Assembly: GCF_029893825.1 (NCBI RefSeq)
Contig: NZ_JARXXV010000001.1
Span: forward strand, 372,001-436,000
DNA from: Aurantimicrobium minutum
GTDB lineage: Bacteria; Actinomycetota; Actinomycetes; Actinomycetales; Microbacteriaceae
DNA length: 64,000 nt
Reading direction: 5' to 3'
Every line of letters begins with the position of its first letter. The stretch's first letter is position 1. The position numbers were made by a program, and so were the translations under genes. Positions 39,300 through 50,099 of this stretch are shown piece by piece. The notes under the pieces were generated by a model. It saw nothing but the letters and a program-made list of their open reading frames with translations, did not search any database and was not told where the DNA came from.

Positions 39300-41744
39300 T
39301 TACATCACCGTCGAATAGGACACAATGCCACGACGTACTTGCTCAAGAGCTGTCCGGGCGGTCTTCTGCAAATCACCGCTTGTTACTTGTCCTAGCTGGT
39401 CTAGTAGATCAATGGTCTGCTTGGACCAGCGGACAAAGTCTCCTGCTGGCATATCAGCATCGAAAAGTACGTCATCTAAACGCGAACCCTTAGCCCATTT
39501 ATACATTGCCAAGCACAAGCCTGTAGCAAGTGGATTGGTCCCTGGAAGCTTGTGGTAATTCTCTAGTTCCTCAAGGTCTGACCAAAGGTTTTGAGTCTCA
39601 TGTAACGCATCTAAGAACTTGCCACGTGGCAGATAACGCTCATTGATAAGTCCTTCTTCGCGTCGTGGTTCAAAGACGATTGCACACGCCATAGCAGCTA
39701 GAGAGGGTGCATCAAGTGAGTCCCACAATCGCAAGCGAATACTTTCAGCTATCAGTAGATCTCGTTCACCGTAAATCTTGCCAAGCGATTCGCCTTTGGG
39801 AGTGAGGCTGAACTCAGATCCCTGAGGATCTTTCATTAAGTAGTCCATATCGACCAATACGTCACAAACACGATCGAAAATACGGGCGACTGCACCTGTA
39901 CGAGTATTGATTTGTTGAACGAGCTTGTCTATTTCGCGTTTGAGTCTCCACCAACGCTCAGCCCATCGTGCATGTTGTTCACGATCTGGGCAGTGATGGC
40001 ATGCATGACTTTTCATTTGCTTGCGTAATAAGTTCAATTCGGCACTGCGCTTTTCTTTCGCTGCACGTGAACCGAATTCTGTCTGTTTCTCAAGGTCTGT
40101 GAGTTTACGTCTGAGGGCTGCATAGTCAGCAAAATCACCCAAGTGGCATGTCATGGGTTCTGCATAGCCGGCAAGTGTTTCTTCCTGCTGTTTGACCTTA
40201 CGAGCCAGATCAACGACGGCTCTGTCTGCTTGAAACTGAGCAAAGCTACTCTCAAGAATCTCGCGCGTACGTGTACGACCAAATTGTTCAATCAGGTTGA
40301 TCGCCATGTTGTACGTAGGTCTAAAGCTCGAATTCAGAGGATAAGTTCTTCGGCTCGCAAGACTTGCCACAGTCTGCGGATCAAGATTATTTGCCCATTG
40401 AATGAGTGAATGACCTTCAACGTCAATACCTCGTCTACCAGCTCGTCCAGTGAGTTGTGTGTACTCCCCCGGGGTGAGAGGAACACGTGCCTCACCATTG
40501 AACTTTTCTAACTTCTCGAGAACTACAGTTCGGGCAGGCATGTTGATGCCAAGAGCTAGAGTCTCTGTAGCGAAAACTACTTTGACTAGTTTCTTTTGAA
40601 AAAGCTCTTCGACTACTTCCTTGAATGCAGGTAGAAGCCCTGCGTGGTGTGCAGCAACACCACGTTCGAGTCCCTCAAGCCAATCCCAATAACCAAGTAC
40701 GCCCAAATCTTCATCGTTGATAGTACTGCACCGATCTTCAACGATTTCTCGAATGATTTCTCGTTCTTCGGCATCAGTGAGTCGGATACCAGAACGCAAC
40801 ACTTGGGATACTGCTTGGTCGCATCCTGCACGGCTAAAAACAAAGGAAATTGCTGGCAACAAATTCTTTTCTGCAAGAAGCTCTATCACATTTGCACGAT
40901 CCATACGGCCCTGAAGTGGTTGATTCTGTGCATACTGTGGACGATTATTGCGTCCGCCACGATGTGCATTTCTACCTGCGGAGCGAATGTGTGGAGCCCT
41001 CTGGTGAGAGTGGGCAAGCCTGAGTAATTCTGGGTTCACACGGTGCTCTGCGGCTGCATTCGAACCATCAAAAAGGTCAATGAATTTATTACCCACTAGT
41101 ACATGCTGATCGAGGGGAACCGGACGATCTTCCGAGACGATGATGTCAGTGTCGCCTCGAACTGCTTGTAGCCAATCTCCGAATTCTTCCGCGTTCGACA
41201 CTGTCGCACTGAGCCCAACTAAACGAACATGTTGGGGTAAGTGAATGATTACTTCTTCCCACACTGCTCCGCGGAAACGGTCTGCGAGGTAGTGAATCTC
41301 ATCCATCACCACGAAACGCAGATCAGCAAGCAGATTACTATCTGCATAAAGCATGTTTCGAAGGACTTCCGTGGTCATCACGACAATACGGGCACCAGAG
41401 TTGATATTCGTGTCACCGGTCAAGATTCCGACGTTTTCAGCGCCCCACTCTTCGACAAACTCGTTGTACTTCTGATTAGACAACGCCTTCATAGGTGTTG
41501 TGTAGAAGAGTTTGTCTGAGGCTGTGCTCATGGCCAGGAATACCGCAAATTCAGCCACAACAGTTTTGCCAGCTCCAGTAGGAGCAGCAACTAGAACGCT
41601 ATTGCCTGCTTCTAAGACATTTGCGGCAGCTATTTGAAATAGATCTAGATCAAAAGCACGGCGTTCTCGAAATTCATTCACGAGAGGTGTCGAATTTCGA
41701 GCCTTAGCCAAGGCGAAACGTTCTGCTGCAGAGAGCTCAGGCAT
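39300..41744 (-). CDS. Ski2-like DEAD/DEAH RNA helicase (HelY-like)
   Basis: Superfamily 2 helicase, probably acting on RNA. 814 residues. Motif I VAAPTGAGKTVVAE, motif II VMDEIHYLADRFRG, motif III GLSATVSN, motif VI QLTGRAGRRGID. A low-complexity Arg/Asn-rich insert (HRGGRNNRPQYAQNQ) lies near residue 265. The C-terminal half has the DSHCT-type region, including a Cys/His cluster (CHHCPDREQH). Location directly after tatC matches helY in Mycobacterium. The target RNA is unknown. Confidence 0.9.
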   Translation of the reverse strand: MPELSAAERFALAKARNSTPLVNEFRERRAFDLDLFQIAAANVLEAGNSVLVAAPTGAGKTVVAEFAVFLAMSTASDKLFYTTPMKALSNQKYNEFVEEWGAENVGILTGDTNINSGARIVVMTTEVLRNMLYADSNLLADLRFVVMDEIHYLADRFRGAVWEEVIIHLPQHVRLVGLSATVSNAEEFGDWLQAVRGDTDIIVSEDRPVPLDQHVLVGNKFIDLFDGSNAAAEHRVNPELLRLAHSHQRAPHIRSAGRNAHRGGRNNRPQYAQNQPLQGRMDRANVIELLAEKNLLPAISFVFSRAGCDQAVSQVLRSGIRLTDAEEREIIREIVEDRCSTINDEDLGVLGYWDWLEGLERGVAAHHAGLLPAFKEVVEELFQKKLVKVVFATETLALGINMPARTVVLEKLEKFNGEARVPLTPGEYTQLTGRAGRRGIDVEGHSLIQWANNLDPQTVASLASRRTYPLNSSFRPTYNMAINLIEQFGRTRTREILESSFAQFQADRAVVDLARKVKQQEETLAGYAEPMTCHLGDFADYAALRRKLTDLEKQTEFGSRAAKEKRSAELNLLRKQMKSHACHHCPDREQHARWAERWWRLKREIDKLVQQINTRTGAVARIFDRVCDVLVDMDYLMKDPQGSEFSLTPKGESLGKIYGERDLLIAESIRLRLWDSLDAPSLAAMACAIVFEPRREEGLINERYLPRGKFLDALHETQNLWSDLEELENYHKLPGTNPLATGLCLAMYKWAKGSRLDDVLFDADMPAGDFVRWSKQTIDLLDQLGQVTSGDLQKTARTALEQVRRGIVSYSTVM

Positions 41745-41746
41745 GA

Positions 41747-42571
41747 CTATGACAACAGCGGTTCAGCTGGAGGAAGCACACTTGGTTGATCTTCTGGAAA
41801 TTCTGCAGAGCGTTTGGATTTTCTCCGATCATGTAGCCACGCGATGCCCGCAGCGGCAAAGTAGAGAAACACCATAGGAATGGCGAGAAGGAACATGGAG
41901 AGTACGTCTGCAGCAGGTGTGGCAATAGCCGTGAATAAGGTAATCACAAGTACGGCAATGCGCCAGGACTTGATGATGCTCTGCGCGGAAAGTAAGCCAG
42001 CGAAGTTGAACAAGACAAGAAATACCGGAAGCACGAAAGCTACACCAACAACCAAAACAAGTTTCAAGACGAAATCAAAATACGTCTTTGCAGTGATAAT
42101 TGTGGCGTCATCGCTGGGTGCAAAACTCGTCATCAAAGCAACGATGTGGGGATATACATACCAACCAGCAGCACAGCCTGCGAGGAAAAGTGGGATAGCA
42201 CTGAGCATGAAACCAAGTGTGTATTTCATCTCGCGACGAGTAAGACCGGGCATGAAGAAAGCCCAGATTTGGTAAAGCCAGAAAGGGCTTGAAATCACAA
42301 TTCCTACGGTGAAAGCTATCTGCAACTTCAAGTCAAAAGCACTCGTGATTCCGTCATAATTCAAGGTCGCTACACGGTCCTGTGAAGAAGCGACGAGGAA
42401 GATTGGTTCACGAAGCTGGGCTAGCAGGAAGTCTGCAGTGAACCAGCCAATGACAGCGCCTACAACAATAAAGAGCGCTGATAAATAAAGCCTTTTGCGA
42501 AGTTCAACAAGATGTCCACCAAGTGACATCTTTCCTTCGCGCCGAGAGGCTTTAGTTTGTCGTGCCGCCAT
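41747..42571 (-). CDS. tatC: Sec-independent translocase TatC
   Basis: Receptor and core of the twin-arginine pathway, which exports folded proteins. 274 residues with six helices between about 28 and 245. Conserved N-terminal motif MSLGGHLVELRKRLY and the FMPGLTRREMKYT loop with its conserved Glu. The C-terminal tail is short and polar. It starts 6 bases after tatA, and the helicase begins 2 bases after it. Likely substrates include the Rieske subunit QcrA. Confidence 0.96.
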   Translation of the reverse strand: MAARQTKASRREGKMSLGGHLVELRKRLYLSALFIVVGAVIGWFTADFLLAQLREPIFLVASSQDRVATLNYDGITSAFDLKLQIAFTVGIVISSPFWLYQIWAFFMPGLTRREMKYTLGFMLSAIPLFLAGCAAGWYVYPHIVALMTSFAPSDDATIITAKTYFDFVLKLVLVVGVAFVLPVFLVLFNFAGLLSAQSIIKSWRIAVLVITLFTAIATPAADVLSMFLLAIPMVFLYFAAAGIAWLHDRRKSKRSAEFPEDQPSVLPPAEPLLS

Positions 42572-42577
42572 GGGCTA

Positions 42578-42787
42578 CTAAGAGGACTTTGAAGAGTCGC
42601 TTGAATCGGTGCTGTTTGAATCAGAAGGAGCTTGGCTCTCTTCTTTCATCTGCTTTACTTCGCTCTTAAAGATTCGCATGGACTGACCCAGCGAACGAGC
42701 GAGACCAGGAAGTTTGGGTGCACCGAACAACAACAGAATGATGGCAATGATGATGAGCAAGTGCCAACCGGAGAGATTTCCTAGCAT
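42578..42787 (-). CDS. tatA: Sec-independent translocase TatA
   Basis: Pore-forming partner of TatC. 69 residues: one N-terminal helix ([20 protein letters not shown]), the conserved FG hinge, an amphipathic helix ([20 protein letters not shown]) and an acidic/Ser-rich tail. No tatB is seen nearby; many Actinobacteria encode it elsewhere. Gene order pafC-tatA-tatC matches Mycobacterium. Confidence 0.95.
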   Translation of the reverse strand: MLGNLSGWHLLIIIAIILLLFGAPKLPGLARSLGQSMRIFKSEVKQMKEESQAPSDSNSTDSSDSSKSS

Positions 42788-42828
42788 CTGTACTTCCTTA
42801 TGAATTGTTGCGAGGGTGTCCTCATAGT

Positions 42829-43800
42829 TTAGGCGTTATAGCTGGCAAGCGCCTGCTTTGCCCATAGCTGAACAGCTTCAATTGCTGCTGGTGGATTGAG
42901 GACAGTAATGGAACCGGGTATGTGAGCAACGAATATAGGAACGCTACTGAGTGAACTAAACGCAACCTCGATTTCTAGAGAATCTTGAGAAAGAGACGAG
43001 ATCACAACAGGTTTATACGCTGAAATGAGAGGAAGTGCAGACTCTTCAATGGAGAAACGCACTCTGAGATCAGTTTCAGAAACCTCGAAAAGTTCATCTC
43101 CCAAATCTTCAGCATTGAGCCTCGTGACAAATGGTGAATCAGATACTGAAAGCTCAGAAATTCGGTCCAATCGAAATGTTCGCAGGGCGTCACGGTCGTG
43201 ACACCATGCACGCAAATACCAAGACTCCCCCACAAGATCTAAACGAAGAGGGTCAACTAAGCGCTGAGCTTGGATACCAAAAGCATTCTGATAGTTGAAC
43301 TGAACACTGTTCCCTGAAGAAACTGCTGACCTCATGATCTCTAGGTCTACAGGCACAGGTGCTGGTGAAATCAGGAGATTTTCTGGTGCGGCTGAAGCAC
43401 CTAGTGAGATTTTCCGAACCAGATTCTCAACAATCACCTTTTCGCTATCGGGAACAATTCCAGAAATGTATTGAAGGCCAGCTAATAAAGCAGCTGCTTC
43501 ACGTGCAGAAAAACGAGGAGTAGCCTCCACCGCAACGTGCTGCCACAGTTCAACGATCTGTTGCTCTTCAAGGAGATCCCAATTGATATCGAAAAGGTCT
43601 TGATGTTGGTAATACCCGTCATCGCCTGGGACTCCTGACATTGCCAAAAGTAGAACAAGTTCTAGAACTTGAGCAGGAGTAATTGAGAAATGTTGAGCAA
43701 GTCGGTCAATAGAGACAGGTCCTTGATCAATCAAATACGGAACAAATGACATCAACAAAGTGACACGATCGGAAGCTTCGAGGCGCTGTGGAACAGACAT
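42829..43800 (-). CDS. pafC: WYL-domain transcriptional regulator PafC
   Basis: Partner of PafB in the LexA-independent DNA damage response of Actinobacteria. 323 residues: N-terminal winged helix-turn-helix (about 10-70), then a WYL domain from about 145 (with [20 protein letters not shown]) and a C-terminal WCX-type extension. ATG 43798-43800 overlaps the pafB stop by one base. Order with tatA and tatC is the usual actinobacterial one. Confidence 0.92.
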   Translation of the reverse strand: MSVPQRLEASDRVTLLMSFVPYLIDQGPVSIDRLAQHFSITPAQVLELVLLLAMSGVPGDDGYYQHQDLFDINWDLLEEQQIVELWQHVAVEATPRFSAREAAALLAGLQYISGIVPDSEKVIVENLVRKISLGASAAPENLLISPAPVPVDLEIMRSAVSSGNSVQFNYQNAFGIQAQRLVDPLRLDLVGESWYLRAWCHDRDALRTFRLDRISELSVSDSPFVTRLNAEDLGDELFEVSETDLRVRFSIEESALPLISAYKPVVISSLSQDSLEIEVAFSSLSSVPIFVAHIPGSITVLNPPAAIEAVQLWAKQALASYNA

Positions 43801-44792
43801 TAGTTCACTCCCACATGCATATTTGCGATGTGAATGAACCGCGAGCGAACTGCCTCACGCAATGCTGGTGGGGAAATCACACGTAGTTGCGAACCATACA
43901 TTGCGAGTTCATCTGCCAGCAGTTCCAGATCGGAATATCCAAATTGAAGTGTTGAAGAATTCGCACTACCGAAACGAGCACTCAGACGTAAATGTGCATC
44001 GGAACCTTCAACACATTCAATCTCAGCGATATTGGCACGTGTAAGTTCTTCAAGCTCGTCCCGAAGACGCTGAGCATAGTTCTCTGCGGGACGAGGATGA
44101 GTCTTTTGAGGAATACGTTTAGGGTGGGAAACGATACGTTTGAGCAGGAATGTGCGCTCAGCTTCTGCGTCGAAGTCATATGCCAGTACGTACCAAAGGC
44201 CACCCCAACTAAGTACTGCCAAAGGTGATGCTGTTCTGTGCTGCGGTTTACTCTGGCCGGGTTTGAGGTAGTTGAAGGTGAGGATTAATTCATTTTCTAG
44301 GGCTTCTTCAACCGCTTCAAAAGCTCGTTCATTGGTTCGAATCTGTGGGGCAACACCAATCAATGGGTCATTAGCAGAAACTCCTAATGACCTGATTTTG
44401 GTCAGTGCATGTCTGGAATCGCTCGACAATGAAGCCTCACGCCAAGCAGCAGCTGCAACATTCAGAAGTGTAAGTTCATCAGAGGTGAAACTCAGGCCTT
44501 CAGGGAAGTCATAGTTACTGCGTGAAATTGAATACCTGATGTTATGGGTTTGGCCCTCTTCCTCGGGTAACTCCAGAGTGTCGATGATGACGCCCATTGA
44601 GCGAATCTCTTCTTTGTCTCGCTCAAACATCTTGTCTAAGGCAGTGTTGCCACTGTAGGCGTAGATGTCGCTATACCCTCGAACAGTTTTGAGGATTTCG
44701 TTTTTGGTTAGGCCTTCACGTGACGAAACCAAAGCCAAGATCAGACTAAAGAGCCGATCTTCTTTCTTAACTTTGTTTTCTGCACGAGCCAT
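43800..44792 (-). CDS. pafB: WYL-domain transcriptional regulator PafB
   Basis: Forms a heterodimer with PafC that activates repair genes in response to DNA damage; the WYL domain is thought to sense a nucleic-acid signal. 330 residues: N-terminal HTH (about 12-75, EGLTKNEILKTVRGY), WYL domain at about 165-235 with LSWGGLWYVLAYDFDAEAE and the basic RTFLLKRIV, and a WCX C-terminus. Located 9 bases after the FKBP gene. In other Actinobacteria pafA and the proteasome genes lie upstream; they are absent here. Confidence 0.92.
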   Translation of the reverse strand: MARAENKVKKEDRLFSLILALVSSREGLTKNEILKTVRGYSDIYAYSGNTALDKMFERDKEEIRSMGVIIDTLELPEEEGQTHNIRYSISRSNYDFPEGLSFTSDELTLLNVAAAAWREASLSSDSRHALTKIRSLGVSANDPLIGVAPQIRTNERAFEAVEEALENELILTFNYLKPGQSKPQHRTASPLAVLSWGGLWYVLAYDFDAEAERTFLLKRIVSHPKRIPQKTHPRPAENYAQRLRDELEELTRANIAEIECVEGSDAHLRLSARFGSANSSTLQFGYSDLELLADELAMYGSQLRVISPPALREAVRSRFIHIANMHVGVN

Positions 44793-44801
44793 ATGAAGTC
44801 T

Positions 44802-45746
44802 TTAGGGAGTAGTGCCGAGAATATCGATGACGAAGACGAGGGTAGAACCAGATGGAATAGTGCCGTTGTCCTGGTTGCCGTATCCCAGCTCTGGTGGAAT
44901 CACTGCCACAATTTGAGATCCGACAGTCTGTCCTTCTAAGGCTTGAGCAAATCCTGGAACGACACCGTTGAGACTAAACGTTGCTGGGGATTTACGAGAC
45001 CAACTTGAATCAAATACTGTGCCATCACTCCACAGAACACCGGTGTAGTGAACAGTTACAGAACTACCTGCCTTCACTATTGGACCGTCGCCCTTTTTGA
45101 GCACTTCAACTTTGAGCTCAGTAGGTGCCTTGGTCTTGGGTACCGTGACTCCTGGAACACCATTTGCATCTAGAACTACTGTGGGGAAACCATCCTGTGC
45201 GGGCTGGTCTTTACCGTTGGCCTTAGCCAAAGATGTAGAAATCAGATCGGCAACAACAACCAAGCTGGTGTTCTTTCCTAGGTTGCCCACCGGTGCACCA
45301 TTTTGGTCGAGCAAATCAGTAGGAGCAATGACTGAGACAATCTGGCTTCCAGCATTGGCGCACTGAATAGTAGCTACAAGACCGTGAATGAGACTGTTGT
45401 CATCTAGTGAAGAAGTCTGAAGATCAGTACCGTCGTACTTTGTCTGTCCAAGAATTTCTCCGGTTTCACCGTTGTAAATAGAGAAGTCAAGGGTAACTGC
45501 GCCTCCTGGAAGTGCAGGTGCTCCGTCGCCTTTGACCAGAATTTTGCGTTCTGTCTTTGTCACCGTCAGCGGCGTGGGGAAGGCAGCAGTTGGTAGCTCC
45601 CCAAATCCACCGGAAACTTTGACCTTGTCTACAGTCGAACCTGATTCTGCAAGAGGCGTGCAGGAGGCATCAGAAGTTGAAGATGAACAAGCAGTCAGAC
45701 TTGCAACCATAGCAAGCCCAACCAATAAAGCTGAAGTACGACGCAC
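44802..45746 (-). CDS. FKBP-type peptidyl-prolyl isomerase lipoprotein
   Basis: Exported folding helper. 314 residues from GTG 45746, with GCGAGGA just upstream; a TTG four codons earlier is less likely. Signal peptide ends in lipobox LTAC, so it is a lipoprotein. A C-terminal FKBP domain (about 210-314) has GSSVTVHYTGVLWSDGTVFD, LNGVVPGFAQALEG and PPELGYGN, the usual active-site pieces. The N-terminal half looks like a divergent second FKBP-like domain (LNVTLDFSIYN-type strand pattern). Lies between trmI and pafB. Confidence 0.9.
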   Translation of the reverse strand: MRRTSALLVGLAMVASLTACSSSTSDASCTPLAESGSTVDKVKVSGGFGELPTAAFPTPLTVTKTERKILVKGDGAPALPGGAVTLDFSIYNGETGEILGQTKYDGTDLQTSSLDDNSLIHGLVATIQCANAGSQIVSVIAPTDLLDQNGAPVGNLGKNTSLVVVADLISTSLAKANGKDQPAQDGFPTVVLDANGVPGVTVPKTKAPTELKVEVLKKGDGPIVKAGSSVTVHYTGVLWSDGTVFDSSWSRKSPATFSLNGVVPGFAQALEGQTVGSQIVAVIPPELGYGNQDNGTIPSGSTLVFVIDILGTTP

Positions 45747-45811
45747 AATTCCTCGCAAAACTAGGGTGGGAGCAATTTCCCCTGAGAATCTCAGCCTACG
45801 CGGAAGTGTGC

Positions 45812-47511
<1,700 letters not shown>

Positions 47512-47577
47512 CTCTCAAGACTACTTGTCCGTAGACCTCGGTATTCTTGATAGCGATATAGAACGGGGTTCCCCACA

Positions 47578-48498
47578 GTGAGCAACACACGTAATCCTTT
47601 CAGAGGGCGACTTCTAGTCGTCGCTTTTGAAGGTTGGAATGATGCTGGCGAAGCAGCAAGCTCAGCTGTCACTACTCTTCAAGAACAGCTTGATGTGATT
47701 CCTCTGCACACTGTTGACCCTGAAACCTATTACGACTTTCAGTTCAACCGTCCAACCATTGGTTTTGATGACGAAGGCAATAGGGCTTTGACGTGGCCAA
47801 CCTCAATTCTTTATGCCCCTATGGTTCCGGCGGAAGTAGAAGAATTCGAGAGCGAAGAGTTGCTTCTTGAAGTAACTGGCAAAAACGCTAACAACATATA
47901 TCTCCTCCAAGGTGTTGAACCAAGTAGAAATTGGCTCACTTTCACGAATGAAATCTTGGATATTGCTCTTGCAGCAGATATCTCCGCGATTGTGTTGCTT
48001 GGTTCAATGCTGGCTGATGTTCCACATACTCGCCCTATCTCAACTTTTGTTTCTAGCGAAAATGCTGCTGTCCGCCACGAACTAGATGTCGAAAGAAGCA
48101 CCTACGAGGGTCCAGTTGGAATCCTCAGTGTGATTGCGGCCGCAGCCGAAGAAGCGGACATCCCTACAGTTGCAATCTGGGCATCTGTTCCCCACTACGT
48201 TCACCAGGGACCAAGCCCTAAGGCAACACTTGCCTTGATCGACAAGCTGGAAGAGATTGTGGACGTCGTTATTCCGCGAGGTGAACTCGTCGAGGAAGCT
48301 GCAGAGTGGGAAGCCAACATCAACAAACTCGCTGCTGAAGATGAAGACATGTCTGCCTATATTGCCCAACTCGAACAAGCTCGCGACATGGTGGACTCCC
48401 CCGAAGCTACCGGTGAATCACTAGCCCAAGAATTTGAACGATTCTTACGCTCCACTGATAAGCCGGGCGAAGGTACGGAACCCCCTACAGGACTCTAA
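47578..48498 (+). CDS. PAC2-family protein
   Basis: 306 residues with the PAC2 (proteasome assembly chaperone 2-like) fold: [18 protein letters not shown] at the start, [15 protein letters not shown] and [19 protein letters not shown] in the middle, [18 protein letters not shown] after. Widespread and conserved in Actinobacteria with unknown function. C-terminal part is acidic and probably helical. GTG 47578 follows a small GGGG-TT-CCCC hairpin instead of a clear ribosome-binding site. It ends in a 4-base convergent overlap with uppP. Confidence 0.88.
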   Translation: MSNTRNPFRGRLLVVAFEGWNDAGEAASSAVTTLQEQLDVIPLHTVDPETYYDFQFNRPTIGFDDEGNRALTWPTSILYAPMVPAEVEEFESEELLLEVTGKNANNIYLLQGVEPSRNWLTFTNEILDIALAADISAIVLLGSMLADVPHTRPISTFVSSENAAVRHELDVERSTYEGPVGILSVIAAAAEEADIPTVAIWASVPHYVHQGPSPKATLALIDKLEEIVDVVIPRGELVEEAAEWEANINKLAAEDEDMSAYIAQLEQARDMVDSPEATGESLAQEFERFLRSTDKPGEGTEPPTGL

Positions 48499-49319
48499 CC
48501 CTGCAAAACGCCTGTAGCCAGGAGAGCTAGCAGTGTTCCACCGAGAACAATTCGATAGACAACGAATGGCCAGAAACTGTGCTTTCCCAGCCAGTTCATC
48601 AAGAACGCAATAACGCCAATACCCACAATGAATGCCACTACTGTGGCTCCCAATGTTTCAAAACCATTGAATACTTGTGGCTCTTTAAAGCTCTTTGCGA
48701 GTTGATAAAGACCACTTCCAAACACAGCTGGAAGAGCCAGCAGGAATGAATATCGCGCTGCAGCTGTGCGCGAAAAGCCCATGAACAAACCTGCTGTGAT
48801 TGTTCCTCCAGAACGTGAAACACCTGGAATCAGAGCTAGAGCTTGGGCTAAACCAAAAACAATGCCTCTTCCAACAGTGAGTTGTTGAAGACTCTTTGTT
48901 TTCTTGCCTACATAGTCAGAAATACCGAGAAGGACACCAAAGACAATCAACATAGTTGCCACGATCCACAGTGAACGTAGCGTAGTTTCAATTTCGTCTT
49001 GGAATACAAGCCCAAGGACAACAATGGGGATAGAACCAACGATAATCAGCCACCCCATTCGAGCTTCAGGGTCATTTCGCGGAATCTTGCCGATGAGTGC
49101 CAGAAACCAATGTTTGACAATACGAACCAGGTCACGCCAGAAATACACAACAACGGCTGCTTCTGTGCCTAACTGAGTAATTGCGGTAAATGTTGCACCA
49201 GGGTCTCCCCCATGTGGCAAAAATTCTCCAATAATTCGCAAATGTGCCGAACTTGAAACTGGAATGAACTCAGTTAGCCCCTGAACGAAACCAAGGAAAA
49301 GTGCTTCGAAAAAACCCAT
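48495..49319 (-). CDS. uppP: Undecaprenyl-diphosphatase
   Basis: Recycles the cell-wall lipid carrier by removing a phosphate from undecaprenyl diphosphate. 274 residues, about eight helices. Conserved motifs: [17 protein letters not shown] near the N-terminus and the second motif [20 protein letters not shown] near residue 165. BacA/UppP family. Its stop codon shares TA with that of PAC2. Confidence 0.96.
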   Translation of the reverse strand: MGFFEALFLGFVQGLTEFIPVSSSAHLRIIGEFLPHGGDPGATFTAITQLGTEAAVVVYFWRDLVRIVKHWFLALIGKIPRNDPEARMGWLIIVGSIPIVVLGLVFQDEIETTLRSLWIVATMLIVFGVLLGISDYVGKKTKSLQQLTVGRGIVFGLAQALALIPGVSRSGGTITAGLFMGFSRTAAARYSFLLALPAVFGSGLYQLAKSFKEPQVFNGFETLGATVVAFIVGIGVIAFLMNWLGKHSFWPFVVYRIVLGGTLLALLATGVLQG

Positions 49320-49425
49320 AATGCAGACACTAACGCCACAATTTCTGCCTCAGAGGTTGCCACGTGAACATTGAGCATATTTCTTCGTGCTAATGTTGTC
49401 TCTCGGTAGTAAAACACCAACACCT

Positions 49426-49508
49426 GCGCGGGTGGCGGAATGGCAGACGCGCTAGCTTGAGGTGCTAGTGTCCGTAAGGACGTGGGGGTTCAAGTCCCCC
49501 TTCGCGCA
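49426..49508 (+). tRNA. tRNA-Leu (anticodon GAG)
   Basis: Acceptor GCGCGGG (49426-49432) pairs with TTCGCGC (49501-49507) with two G-U pairs; discriminator A at 49508. Anticodon stem CTAGC/GCTAG encloses loop TTGAGGT, so the anticodon is GAG at 49459-49461 (reads CUC and CUU). Long class II variable arm TGTCCGTAAGGACG and T-arm GGGGGTTCAAGTCCCCC. The CCA end is not encoded. Confidence 0.95.
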
Positions 49509-49513
49509 CAAAG

Positions 49514-49546
49514 AAAAGCCCCGGTCTAGGACCGGGGCTTCTTTGT
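49514..49546 (+). terminator. Terminator after tRNA-Leu
   Basis: AAGCCCCGGTC (49516-49526), loop TAG, GACCGGGGCTT (49530-49540), followed by CTTTGTTT. Eleven perfect pairs and a T-rich tail. It also sits just past the stop of the convergent LRV-repeat gene and could serve it. Confidence 0.85.
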
Positions 49547-49553
49547 TTATAAA

Positions 49554-50012
49554 TTACGCGTGCACGATTTCTTTTTCTGCAAGATCTGACTTCCAGGCAA
49601 CGAGCTTTCGTACTGATTCACTCTTATCTGTAGCCAATAGCTCCATAGTGTCTTGAGGCACAAAGAAGTTAACTGCTACCCAACTTCGAACTTGTTCACT
49701 TTTGTCTGAAGCAAGGTGGCGAAGAATGTCACATGGAGTGGTCTCGTTACGAGCGACACAGATACGTACACCCTCGTTTTTATCTTTCGCCAAAGCCCAC
49801 ATGACCTCTTCGGGTACGTGATAGCTCAAAGCAACACTTTCGCGAATCTTTGGATTTTTATCAGTAGCCATGGTTCGCAGTCTGTTGATCTTTGACTCAC
49901 CAAATTCAGGACCGAGGAACTTGGCTACCGCAGTGTCATTGAGTTTCTTATCTGCCTTCAACGCATCAAGCTGCGCACGTTGAGCAGGTGTGTTAAATCG
50001 AATACAAGACAT
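49554..50012 (-). CDS. Leucine-rich repeat variant (LRV)-type repeat protein
   Basis: 152 residues. Four tandem repeats of about 26 residues from about residue 45 to the end, with pattern LAxDKxxxVRxxVAxNxxxPxxxL, for example LASDKSEQVRSWVAVNFFVP and LAKDKNEGVRICVARNETTP. This matches the LRV/HEAT-like superhelix, a protein-binding scaffold; no catalytic motif. The N-terminal 45 residues (MSCIRFNTPAQRAQLDALKAD) are outside the repeats, with one Cys at position 3. Partner unknown. No clear ribosome-binding site precedes ATG 50012. Confidence 0.75.
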   Translation of the reverse strand: MSCIRFNTPAQRAQLDALKADKKLNDTAVAKFLGPEFGESKINRLRTMATDKNPKIRESVALSYHVPEEVMWALAKDKNEGVRICVARNETTPCDILRHLASDKSEQVRSWVAVNFFVPQDTMELLATDKSESVRKLVAWKSDLAEKEIVHA

Positions 50013-50099
50013 GCTGAAAATAGTAATACTTCACAACCTTCAACCCGTGATTGAAACACAAGATGTTGTGCGTGTCGAAGAAAATTATGGAAGATATTG

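Noticed and set aside
49426-50012. Integrated element at tRNA-Leu
   Set aside because: No integrase, no direct repeat of the tRNA 3' end and no mobile genes were seen nearby.
50057-50070. CACAA-GATG-TTGTG inverted repeat between the LRV and helicase genes
   Set aside because: Arms of five bases are expected by chance and there is no T tract or promoter context.
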